Both the position numbers and the translations under genes were made by a program. Shown here piece after piece: positions 1 to 12,500 of a DNA stretch of 64,000 nucleotides (position 1 is the stretch's first letter; each line of letters starts with the position of its first letter). The notes below the pieces were generated by a model. The model did not search any database. It was given only the letters and a program-made list of their open reading frames with translations, and was not told the origin of the DNA. The stretch comes from Heligmosomoides polygyrus polygyrus (lineage: Eukaryota; Nematoda; Chromadorea; Rhabditida; Heligmosomidae), in assembly GCA_947396885.1 (NCBI GenBank), contig OX377204.1:42271139-42335138 (forward strand), written 5' to 3'.

Positions 1-281
1 ACAGACAAACCTTCGTTGACCATTTCTAGCGTGACTCTTCAATTTCTTTCGAAAGACGATGAGGGGAGGGGTGCCCAGAATGACAAGGTACGGAGTGATA
101 CGTTAGTTGTTCTGCGTAACAAAACATCCTGTGGTTCTTCTTTCTTTTTTACTTTTTAATTTTTTCTTAACTTTTTTTCAAGTAACAATCCTCCCTCACC
201 TCGTCCACTCACAAAACTTGTCCGAGAATTTTTTGCCCCTAGTCGGAAGCCACCCCGCTCTAATTGTACATCAGCACTAAC

Positions 282-566
282 ATACTGCTGCCCCGAGGAA
301 CGGCTGATGTACACAACGACATGATCAAACAGCGACTTGATGGTGCTTTTGAAAGCTGCGCACAATATTCGGCGGCTCAAATACTCGCATTCGTTAGCCG
401 ATGGATTCCAGGATGCCAAATCTGCCACGTTATTCTGGAAAATTGCGCCGACCCGACTCCATTGAAATAACTTGTCGTACACGAATCGCAATAGAGCTGC
501 TGCAGCTAACGGCACGAAAGCTTCGCCAGCTTCTAGCGTCAACCACGTCGGAGGCTCTTTCCATTT
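282..566 (-). CDS. Host gene exon, globular segment after the coiled coil
   Basis: 95 codons, phase 0 to 0, from [20 protein letters not shown] through [20 protein letters not shown] to [13 protein letters not shown], acceptor CTTACTAG, donor GTTAGT. Unlike the upstream exons it is rich in aromatic and hydrophobic residues, so a folded domain is likely. The donor shows that the gene continues beyond base 1. I do not recognise the domain. Confidence 0.7.
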
Positions 567-3500
567 CTAGTAAGTAATTCAGTGTTCCCTTGCATCGATA
601 TGCCGATCACTAGTACCGCGCAGCATTTTCGTGGAGATTTTCCATTCTGGAGAGTTCTATGGAACGGCCTTGAAGCCGCGTCCTGCTCCCTTCACCTGCT
701 TACGTTGCGGGACTTTCGGACTAACCCAGTTGCCCCGATGCCGTCCTCGCACTAGGGACCCCTCCATGCCTCTTGCACTCGCCACGCTTTGCGAGTGCGT
801 GTCGGCTCCCGCCGACACCGTAGCTCTACATATATCGAAGATCTTGCACTGCCATGCACCAGGTGATGAGACGTGTGTCTTCGTAGGATGGCCTCTCGCC
901 TGCAACCGCGCGTCCGTGTCCAGCTTAGCTCGCAAAGGGAGCTGTTTCCGGTAGCACCACGTAGAAGAACGGAAATCACCGCCAACGCATCCCCCCTCAC
1001 TGAACACAGTCGTGGTGTCGACTTCCTTTGCCGTCTCCCTAACGACAAGTGAACAAGACAAAACTCACATAATTAGTTCTGGTTAACACACTCTTTCGAA
1101 GCTCATGCACGTTCCTTCCCTCGATGCACCGCTGATCACTGAGTGCTAGAAAATCGCGCTCCAGCGCTAACGTCGCCTCTGCCAGCTTGTTCTCCTTAAT
1201 GGAAAAAAGGGATTTTTGACAGGAAGTTCGGTAATAACCAACTGACCTCAGAAGAGTCGGCCAGCTCCACTCTCAGCTTATCAATTTCGGCCGAGAAACT
1301 GAGTAGCTCCGAGTTTATACCCGCAAGTTCATCGCTCTCCTCTAAAAGTGTTACATTAATAACTATGTATGCACTGCGCGGACGGGCGTCAAATCCCTAG
1401 CTTTCAGTTGTGTGTAAGCGCTGCTTACCAGTAGTCCAATGAATGCACGAAGCTTAACATTTTGTTGTCCCTTCTACTCAATTGTCCCACTGTGCACCTC
1501 GACGGGGAACGAAGAGGAGAGGAAAACACTACATCTCGAATGAACAAAATATGGTGATGTAGATCGCTTTTCAATTCGGACAGTAGAAAACTCATTTTTA
1601 GTCGCAAGTATTCATTGGCGACTTCCAAATTCAGTCCCTCAATAAATTACAGGCATTTCATCGACATTGCTGCTATTTGCGCTTTCCATATCTACAGTCA
1701 GGATGCGGCTTATAATATGAATAGACGTCCAGCGGCCGTTAGTTGCCTGGTTGGGGGCTTCACCCCAAAGCCCCGGGAATCGAACACCAGCCCGCCTTCT
1801 TTTCCCCTTTAGACCTCCTTACTCTGATTACAGTAAACAAACTGGTTTGACTATAAAGAATAGTATTACCGGAATTGAAAGGGCAGAATATCCAAAAATG
1901 CTCCTATAAAGCCTGTCCTCCCTCAAGCCCATGTACACGGTTTATTCTCCAAAGAACCCACTCTATGTGGAAAGTCAATATTGGTCGACCATCACTACCA
2001 CTTAATGTCCGACGCAATAACACCCCTATAATTCATTGATCATTTTCTCTACCCCCCCCCCCCAATACCTCCTTACACATGTTATGACAGAGAAACAAAG
2101 TGAGAGTCACGCTCATTGCACAGCCTTTAAAAGGCTTTCTGAAAATCCAACGCATGCCGCGTAAAGTCTGCTCTGTGGCACGTTTTTTGGATCTGGACGC
2201 ACGTCAGTGTTCGGAATTCCGACGTATGCTGCATAACGTATGTGGCACATTTGCTGAGTCTCGGCGCAAGTGTAACCACGTTACCACGACGCCCATGACC
2301 TCTCCGCACCCCGAGACACGTACCACGACTTCTGTGACTCGTCTTCAGAAACCCGTCACACGTTGAGCGATATTGAGAGAAAATACTGGTCCTCCATTAC
2401 TGCACTCCCCCCCCCCCCCCTAGTGGTCCCCTTTACTAGTTCCCCTTAATGGTCCTCCTTTACTGAACCCCCTTACTGGTCTCCTCTTCCCTGATCCCTC
2501 TTTACTGCTCCCGCTTACTCTGAACCCCGACGCACACTTTGGACGATTTCTGCGGCGCGTATTCTGATTCCCGGCGCTCGGCACTTGATCCTCATGCATA
2601 CCTGACGCCTTGCACGCCCCAAATATCGCAAACTTGGAGCCGCCAAGGATACAGTTCGCCAGCAATCTCCCATGTTTGACCTCAGAGAAAACCCGGCTGG
2701 CATTCATTGAAGGCATCCCTTTGCTTTAGTCCCCCCCCCCCCCCCCCCAGTGACTGACAGTGTGACCCACGGTAGGCGAAATATATATAGTAAGACCCCC
2801 AAAATTGTGCACTACAGTGGGCCAATCACTTTGTCAATGTGCTAGCCGCAGACAAGCAGCAAGGTCTCGCCCCACTCAAAAATTGATAATTTTTACTCCA
2901 CTGCCTTCCGTTGCTCCTTTGACTGAGAGCCCGAAATGGCAGCAAGGCCCAACAAGTCATTGGTTGCCACAGTGAGGCTCCCATCCCCCTACACAAGGGC
3001 GGATCTACGTCAATGTTTCCTACCATACAATGTTTGGGGGTAGCCTATGACTCGTGCAGCCACTCCTTTCGATGGGGCTCTTCTCCGCTTCACTTTCTGA
3101 TGGTATTCTTATTTGAAAGTGAAAATTTCGTAAATTCACATCGACTTCGTCTTTTGGGCCATCTTCTAGCATTTATTTGAAGGACCATCCGCTCGCGCAA
3201 CTCATTCCAGAGTTCTAGGCTGTAACATGACACGCCTACATAAAACGGGTAAGCTTCCATGTTCCCGAAGAGGAAAGTTTTCTGAAGCCCTTGGATTTGC
3301 CAGCCTTTGACGCAAAGATTGCTGAACAGGTAGGTTTGAAAGCGGTAGCTTTCAGACGCGTAGACGACAGCTTTACTTCTATGCTCTATTTATATCCTCT
3401 GTACATGTCACTCGCCGTTAAACGCATACAAGCGAAAAACTGCGGACAAGTTGTTCGGGCGCGAAAGATAAAAATTCAAGCAGTCGAACACGGGCGTTGG

Positions 3501-6500
3501 CGATGGAGCGCAAAATCCTTCATTCCAAGCATTACACGCACGAACCTCTCGTCGCTCAGGTATGGGTGAGGAGTCCGGGGATGGGTTCTGCGCTCTTCGA
3601 GCGCAGAACCAGGCAAGGAAAGGGACTCCAGGGTGTACTGCAGCCAAGCTGCTAGAAAGTGTGGAAACTGCTCTCATTGCCCAGGAGTCCGGAGTTGGAT
3701 TCTGCGCTCTTGAAGCGGCGAAGCGTATACGGTTGGAAGATGCGCAAAAAAAACGCTTCAAAACCATGTAGACGTCGAAACCCGTCAAATATCACATAGT
3801 CAGCTGAAATGCAAGAATGCCACAACGTAGGAGAACCGAACCACCAACCTTCCTCGCACGAAGCAACCCGCTTATCCACTGCACCACGGCTCGCTCGACG
3901 AGGCGTCCTTCGCGGGCTTACAAGGGATCGATCGAACGTCAGCGGGCGCGCCGACGCGATCTCTAAGCTAGGAGGGCGCAGAGTGCAAAAGACTACGGTG
4001 ATGACTGTGTGGCCGTGCCGCGACAACTCGTCCGCAGTTTTTGAGTTATACTGCCATATCGGAAGGAGGGCGTGCGGGGTCGGATATTGTGGCCAGGTGA
4101 GGGATCCCGGCGCGATTCCCGCTCCGCTCCCGCGGCAATCGCTGGAGGCACTCGGAGGTACGGCAGACGCTCAACACATGCATACGGTGCTCTGCAGTAT
4201 TAGAATGTCCAAATGTGAGCCTTATGAAATGGTTTCTTGGTGAATCAAAAATTGCGTTCACGGGAAATCCAACAGAAAAGTATTATTTCAGTCGATATAC
4301 CAAACTGATCCCGAAAATACATGCAGCTTAATGCAATATCAAAAACACCGACTGAAATGAATGTTTCACGTCATCCAGGATGCGCATCCTATTGAAACAA
4401 TTATCTCGAGCGAGGGCTCTCACGTGTAAGATGTAGCCCTAGCCGCACTAAGAAGGTACTGGTATTGTTGTGAAGGCCGTATGCTGGCCATTCTACGCGT
4501 GCAGTTTGGTTCAGAAATTGATCACTAGAAAGGTGTAATAACATTTGACGTCGCTACAGAAAAATCGCAGAAAACAGGTCAATTCACTCGAGGATAGAGA
4601 AAAACTGTTTGGATTCTTGAGATCTTCTCGACGGGGTAAATCCAGTGTTAGGCTCAGCTCTGAGAAAACGCCGACGCAAACGATTCCGATATTGTGACAC
4701 CCTAGAGCGTTACCAATATCAAATACTATACTAAGTAAATACTTATGAGAGGTGCTGTATGCTCCGAGAATTAAGCTGCTGCAGACATTTTTTTAGACCA
4801 TCCACGGCGAAATTCCGGAAAAGATGTACATATCTTTGCGTAGATCTCGAAAAGACAAATCAAGCGGTGTTTACGCTTTTTAGACACCTTGTCGTTACTT
4901 TAGAGAAGTTTTGAGCAGGCGAAGATTTGTAGCGCAATAATCCGCCGTAACGCGTTTTTATTACTGTATGAAGCGAGCAGTATTGTATTGTGAGTGTAGG
5001 CTGAACGATAAGTAAACCTTATGGGTCAACCATTCTATATCGATCTATGGTGATAATTTTTGGCTAGAAGTGGCCATCAATGTTGGAAGCGCCCGGACAA
5101 ATAAGCCGGTACTTCTGCCTACAGAGCCCCATGCCATGCAGCTTTCAGACCTCCAGCTTGGCAGAGTTGAGCATGTAAATATGTTCGAACAATTCCAACT
5201 CCTTTCTTCTCATGATTAACTGTACTACCGTGGCAAATGTTGCCATACATAATCCTACTATATATAATCGGCTAATGTCACATGTCCGTCACAGGGAGGG
5301 GGGACTAAAGCCGAAAGATGCCTATGACAGTGCGGCGTATGACAGCCGGGCTCTCTTTGAGCTTAACCACGGGCGATTGCTGGCGAACTATATCCTTGGC
5401 GGCTGATCGTCCAAATTTACGAGATATTCAAGGGGCAACAAGTCAGGGTATGAATGGGGATCGAGTGCAGAGCGCAGGGATTCAGGAGGCGTACCCTAGA
5501 TGTCGTTCAGCGTGATTCAGAAGACGGATTCAGAAGACGTGCAGAAGACGTCGTCCAACTTGCGTAGGGATTCAAAAGACGTGCTGAAGATGTCGTCTAA
5601 CGTGCGTAGGAATTCCGAGCAAGGGCGACCAATAGGAGAGGAGCAACAAAGGGGAGGGGAGGGGGGGGGGGGGGGGGGAGAGACCAGCATTTTCGCTCAA
5701 CATCGTTCAGTGTGTGTCGGATTTCTGAAGACGGCTTACAGAAGTCGTGGCACGTGTGTCGTGCAGAAGGATTGTCATAGACGTCGTGGCAACGTAGTGA
5801 CACGTGAATCGGTACTCAGTGTCATATGCGCGTGCTGGACTCTCACTCCGTTTCTTTGCCAGCACATAGGTAAGGAAGGGTAACGGGTTTTACGGTAAGG
5901 AAGTAAAGAGGGGGGAGGGGGGGGGGGGGGGGAGAGGTAGGGAGAGTGACTATGGGATTCGGAGGAGTATTAGTGCTGTCGGACAGTAAGCGGTGTCGAC
6001 CAACCAATACCGATTAATTTTAATCATGTTTTTGAGATTAAGCACCGATTGGGACTCTCATTACCTGTTTCTCGACACGTCGAGAACGGGTGCTTCGGAG
6101 AATAAATCGAGTACATGCGATAGAGGGTGGGTGGGCTTCATATGCGCAGTGAAAATTCTGCCCTACCATATCCCATTGCACTAATCTGTATAGTGAATCC
6201 AGTTTTTTTACTGTAATAAAAGTAAGAAGGCTTAAAGAAGAAAGTAGGAAGATTGGGGTTCTTCTATTCTCGAGGTTTGGGGCGAAGCCCCCAACCAACG
6301 TCTAGTTCCCTTATAAAGCACACGAGAAGCGAAGCTTTTGCGAATAGCAGCAACAATTCTCTAAACTATATGCGGTAGTATGTAGGTGCTCGACTAACGG
6401 AGCGTTGATGGCTCAAAATGTCCTTAAAACGAACAACTGTTAATGTCCTACAGTAATACCTTGAAGCGTTTCTCGCCATCTCTCCTCACTAAATGTTCCC

Positions 6501-9500
6501 TTATCTGCAGTGTTGATGCGCTTGCGGAGGGCTTCTAGTTGAGTATCCAGCTGTTGCAGTTCCTCCTTTTCCGCGGCTACTTGTCCTCCGATCTCGGAAA
6601 GTTTCAGCGAATTGTTGTTCTAAAGGTAAATAATTAAAAAGGCATATTAAAGCAATTTACCAAGGAAGCGAGAAAGCGCTTGACCGTGACCCTCATGAAG
6701 TGATTTGGTTCGCACTGCGGAAACACGGCACACCGGAGAGATTAGTCAAATGGATCAAACTACTGTATGCGGAAGTAAAAAGCTGTGTTCGCAGAAATAT
6801 AAAAGCCGTTTCCCGTCACTCTTGGTGTTCCCCTAGGCTCCACACTGTCACCGCTTCCATCCATTCTTGTAATGAGCATCATCCTGGAAGATCTCCAACG
6901 TGCGACGTCTTGGAGGTATTTTACGCTTCTCCACTTGAGCCACGCATGAACTTTGTGTGGCTCAAGTACAGAAGCGCCATAGGCTTACTTTGTGACCCAA
7001 AAGTGAGTAATGGTTGCCTCTGACTAGTAAGAGCTGACTGGCAGGATCACGTGCACGACGGGAGTGACCGACTCTCAGCATTCGGACTAGGTGCGAACGA
7101 CGATAACGTTAGCTGCTTGTTCACAATGAACTGCAGTGAACTTCCGGGAACAGATGCTTTCAAATACCTAAGCTAAGCTCAACTACCAGCAGAGACGAAG
7201 GTCTGCTTTGCGAGATCTGTCATAGCATAAACTCTGCGTGGCTCAAGTGGAGAAGCACCGTCGAATTATTATATCGTTACATATGAAATGACCGATTTTG
7301 AACGAAAATCTTGACCGATAATAACTTTGCTTGGAAGCAGTTTTATTAATCGAAACAAGCACCATTACAATTAGTACGCTTTTCCCAACGTGACAATACG
7401 TTAGACACTCCATCTTTGCAAAAATCAGAACTACGAGATGTAATAAAACATAAGAAGTCATTTTCGACGTCATCTTGGTTGCTGAATTTTTTACCCCTCA
7501 CATGACGATCTAAATACTCGGAAATGGTAATCGATAGAGGACAGATCTGATGAATATGCTGGATGTGGCAGAGTTTCGTATCCCAATTCATCCAGTTTCT
7601 GAACAACAATTTTTGAAACATGCGGGCGTTGTCACGCAGTAGGAATGGACCTTCTCGACTGACTAAAGCCGTCTGTTTTTCAATCAACTACAGGTGCATC
7701 ACTTCAATTTCGGCACAGTACTTCTCCGCTGTTATAGTATCTTCAGTCTTGAAGAATTAATGGACTATACCAGTCATTGCCCACCATACGGTCACCATGG
7801 TCTTCTCTGGATGAAGACTTGGTTTCGGTATCTCCTTGAGTCTCATTCTTGTCCAGCAGTTGCGCAGAGCGACGACGATTTTCATGAAGGCTCCGTTTTT
7901 CGTCGCATGTCACGATCCTGTCTAAAAGAAGCTCCCCTTTTTGCGCAGCTTTGATGAGACACAAGTGTTCTGCATCTGCCCGGTGGTCAGCTCGTGCGGG
8001 ATCCATTCATCCAATTTCTTTACTTTTCCATTCAAGTGGTGACTGATAGTGCTGCCGTCAACGCCGAAATGCTGTGATAGCTCTCTTACAGTTTACCCGG
8101 ATCCGCTTCCACCATGGCTTTGAGTTGATCGTCGTCAAGGAGTGATGGCGGCCTACTTCGGTCTTCATCTTCGAGACTCTCATCCTCACATCGAAACCTT
8201 CCGAACCAGTGGCGAACTATGCTCTCCTTAGGCGTACGTTATACTTCGGCGACGCGTCGCCCACGCTGTTGTCAGCACCATCGGCGGCAGCGTCAGCGAT
8301 GGAGTCTGGGACAGCGGCGACGGTAGGGGTGCATCAGGAACGCATTTTTTGCATCACTGCGCGTCTTCAATATCATCATTTGGTGACCACTCTGCGGAAA
8401 GAAACGCTAGGTGGTTCCGTCTGCATTGAAGAGATAGATTTTGTGATTTTCCTAATATGTTTCGAGACACGATGAAAATTTTTTGTTTCGTGTGAACGGT
8501 AGCCTGCTTCGACCGCTGATCTGCACCCAGAAAATCGCAGCTCCAAGGCTTAAGCAGGTCGAGCGATGCGGTGCATCAAGAATCAAGTGGTGGCGAGTGA
8601 AAGAAAAGGAAGCAACTATGATTTCTCGAGTCCAGTTACCGACATTCATGACGGTGGGTGCTGCGAGTGGTTCGATCCTTGGCTATGAATCTGAATGCTG
8701 CTGAGAAAGGAAGAGGAGCGTCGACTATGTAAGTGTCATGGAGAGAAGATGCTATGTTGGAGTGCAAGCGGCATGCGAATGGATCGAATCCGCACAGGTG
8801 ACATCAGGCAACCCTTTGACATCGCTCCTACTCAAATGAAGATGCGCAAGAACCGTCTATGATGATTCGGTCACCGTCTGCCTGCTGCTAGCGAAAAGTG
8901 CGCTGTGAAGACAGCACTACAGCTGGAAGTTCAGGGCAAGAGGTCGTGGAAGAGCAAGACAACGCTGGATGGACACGCAACATAACGACCGAGAGGCAGT
9001 TGCTCACCCCACCGGTCAAGCAGCTGACAGAAATTAATGGTGACAACATTCCTGGTAAAGGGACCGTGCTTCTATAAGGGACGAATGCTGAAGGTTCAGT
9101 AGGTGAGCAAGAAAGCAATTTACTGAGCAGGGAAGCCTCTCAGGCGTATGTCTGAACTGCGAAAACGAATACCGCAGTGAGATTTTCCACCGTTCAAATA
9201 GTAGGAAGGAATGCTCAATTTTTGCAATCCTTGAAGCCAGGGATCTATGGATATCTGAACACCCAGCACTATACTGCACTGTCAGCATCTAACACATACG
9301 TGCGTGAGTCCCGCACGTGCACGTGGAGAACAGAGAAATGGTTGAAGACGTCGAGGCAAGCAGCTGGCTCAGTGGAAGTGACGGTGCGTATGTATTCCAC
9401 TATAGGCTCAGAAGTAGAAGTGTTCAGTGAGAGATTTTCATCACCTGCCCCTCTATATGCGACTTTTTGTATTGGAGTGTCCAGCAAGTATCTGCAGAAA

Positions 9501-12500
9501 ACTTCGCAATGCTCCAGATTTTTCTAGAATATTCTGAAGATTTCCACATATGTGCCATATAAAGACACTATCCTGCTGTATCTGCATAACATATCCAGCT
9601 CCATCTTCCTTGCCTATTTCACTTTCGAACTGTTTACCCTTATTAGACATGTACTCCTTTACGCGTTTGAATCTGGGCACTCCACTGCAGAAGCCTATCG
9701 AAACTAGTGTCGCGTATTCGGCTCTGAAGCTCCTTCTGTACGGTCTGTGTACAGCTGGTTCAAACGTTTTAGAAGCGGGAGCAGGAGTCTCGAAGATGAG
9801 CCTCGCTCTGGTCGACCGACAAAGATATCTTTGTGACTATTGTACAATATAATATTTAATATAAATTTCAAAAAATGTAGTAATAAAAACTAATAAATAC
9901 AATATTAAAATGAACAAAAATTAAACTTAAATGATGTTTTTCATTTTTGCTTAAGCCTAGAGCGGCTGTTATAGAAGATAGAAGCTGTTAGGAGGATGTT
10001 TAGTTGCGATCAAAACTCTTGCGCCAGGCGGGACTCGAACCCGCATCTTCTCTTTTCGGGCAGCGATGTTCGCCTTACACCACCGGCGCTGTTTGTCAAC
10101 CACCTGTGTAATAAACATAACATGACATATTATTCATTTTAGGTCTAACTTTTGTTTTATTTGGATGAACTGAGGAAACTGGCGGAGCAGCATCCATATG
10201 AAGGTGTGCACTATTTTGCTGCTGCTCCTGGCTGATCCTGATCCGTCGTGGACAATGGACTGCCATCTCTTGGAATGGTTAAAAAGCTCGGTCAGTGGCT
10301 CGCACATGAACTGACCGACGACAACCGGCAAAGACGTCTGGACATATGCACTCAGCTGCTCTCCCGAAGTCGCACCTTCAACTGACTGGGCACCATCATC
10401 ACAAGAGACGAAAAATGGGTCCTCTACGTCAACCACGCTCGTAAACGTGCGTGGTTTCCAACGTGATAAAGTGCCGAAATCTTTCGTAAAAGGTGAAATT
10501 CATGCGAGGAAAGTCAGGCTGAGCGTCTGGTGGAGAGTTTATGGGATCTACGATTTCGAGCTGCTGCCTGACAGCCCGACTGCCACTGCCGAGGTCTACG
10601 CTACCCAACCGCAGAGACTGGCCGACAAGATGCGCAAGGAACAGCCCAGGCTCGACAGAGTTCGCTTGCTGCACGATAACGCGCGCCCACACATCGCGAA
10701 GACGACTTCTCAGAAAATTCTGGAACTCGGATGGGAAGTTCCGCCGCATCCTCCGTACAGCCCAGGTCTGGCCCCAAGTGACTACCACCTTTCTCGATCA
10801 CTTCAGCATCATCTGGAAGGGAAGCGTTACGAAGATCGTGACCACCATGAAAATGACCTCCGAGCTTTTTTCGTCTCCAAGTCGCTGGATTTCTACGCCA
10901 GACGAATTCGAAGTCTAGTGGAACGTTGGCGGAGAGTAGTCGATGTTTATGCAAATTATTTGATTGATTAAATAAAATGCTGATAAATTGTGTTATTTTG
11001 AAAAAAAATTGTCCTATTTCTGCAGATACTTTCTGAACACCCTAATATTTTCTGCTGATTTTTGATAGGACCCTTGGCTACATGGGGAGTGAACCTCCCT
11101 ATCTAGACATAAATAAAGCAATTAGAAGAGCATATGAGAGCACCAGTCCACAAGCCGAGAATGGCTGTCCAGTCAATCTCATCTCAATCTCATGTCATCT
11201 AACATGTGTTGCACATATCAAAGAAGAGCATCCGATCGTTGCACAAGTCCAGTTGTACACTACTGTCCGTCGAGTGTGTACTAATGAACTAGATGTAATA
11301 AACTAATGAACTAGAACTAGACTAACTAACGATGACGGTCTGGTAGCTACTGCAGTCCCGGCAGGTCAGCGAGTATAGGTCACCGTCATATTCTAACGTG
11401 TCGCTAGACGGCGGCACAATGGTCCTGAAACTCCTCTAGTGAGCCGACCAATTAAGAAATGTGACATATAGAGAGATCCTTTATTGAAGATAGGGGTGCA
11501 GAGGTATCTTTCAAAAAGTTGATCACGATAGTTCGTCGTGACATGAGCGTACGCTCCCTTGAGTATGCGATTGTCAGGGGTACATCTGAAGCGGCAGTAT
11601 TGAACTTTCACGACCCTTAGCCCCTTGAACGAGGTCGAGAAGGAAAATTTCACCCAAAATTTGCCTAAGGGGGTCATCTGAGGCGCTGATCACGAATATG
11701 ACAATCGTTTTTTGAAATTTCGGCAGATTTCGGTAGTCTAGCACGTGTGAACGCAGTCCCGTAATAAATTCTGAGAGCCCATTGACCCTTGGTTCAAGGA
11801 CTGCAAAAATTGAACACCCCTTCCTACTATTTGAAGGGTGGAGAATATCACAGTGGTATTCGTTGTCGCAGTTCAGACATACGCCTGAGAGACTTCCTTG
11901 ATGGAACTGAAAGTACTTGTAATAATTGACTAAACTACAAACTGAAGGGAAAATGTAGTGATACAAAGCTTGCGCAAGCCACTCTGTGTAGAAAAACGTG
12001 CCAATTCTCGTGCACGAGAAGTCGTTCCTGGTTCAATGGAAAGGGTGACGTCCATCCCATCTCAAGATTGCAACCGCAGGCAAGGAGGAACTGCTTGTCA
12101 CTTGTGTCACGGTGTGGTGAATTCAGGTTCAGGAGGGCGATGGTTCAAGTACGGAGCAAGATTCGAGATTATTGTACGGTCTCGACGACACCATTTTAAA
12201 TCGCAGACTGAGGAGCTTTCCTTCTGAGGCTGGAGAAAATCCGGTTCACGGTTGGCTGCATCACCCAACCTCAACCACTTTCGCTTATCCATTCTTGAGT
12301 TCAACAAGACGGTATACGTATTGTCAGCACGTTCAGCGGTACCAGGCGCCCAATAGGTCTTTCTGGGTGAGCGTCATATGCGGTAAAAAATGGCAGGAGG
12401 TTTCGTAAGTTATAAAATACAGAAAGGAAGTTCAGGAGAGGCAAGGAAAGCTCTCAGCTTTCCTAGGTCCGCAGGCTCCATCGCACCCCAATGACATGTG

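Noticed and set aside
3291..3569. Plus-strand exon [13 protein letters not shown] before GTAGGT
   Set aside because: Only 13 codons with a weak acceptor and no partner exon on the plus strand.
9453..9680. 75-residue minus-strand ORF with protein-like composition
   Set aside because: It is antisense to the 5' end of the plus-strand mariner and includes its terminal repeat.
10021..10090. Functional tRNA gene on the minus strand
   Set aside because: Acceptor, D and T arms pair, but the anticodon arm does not, and the flanks are repeated elsewhere. Kept as tRNA-like repeat.
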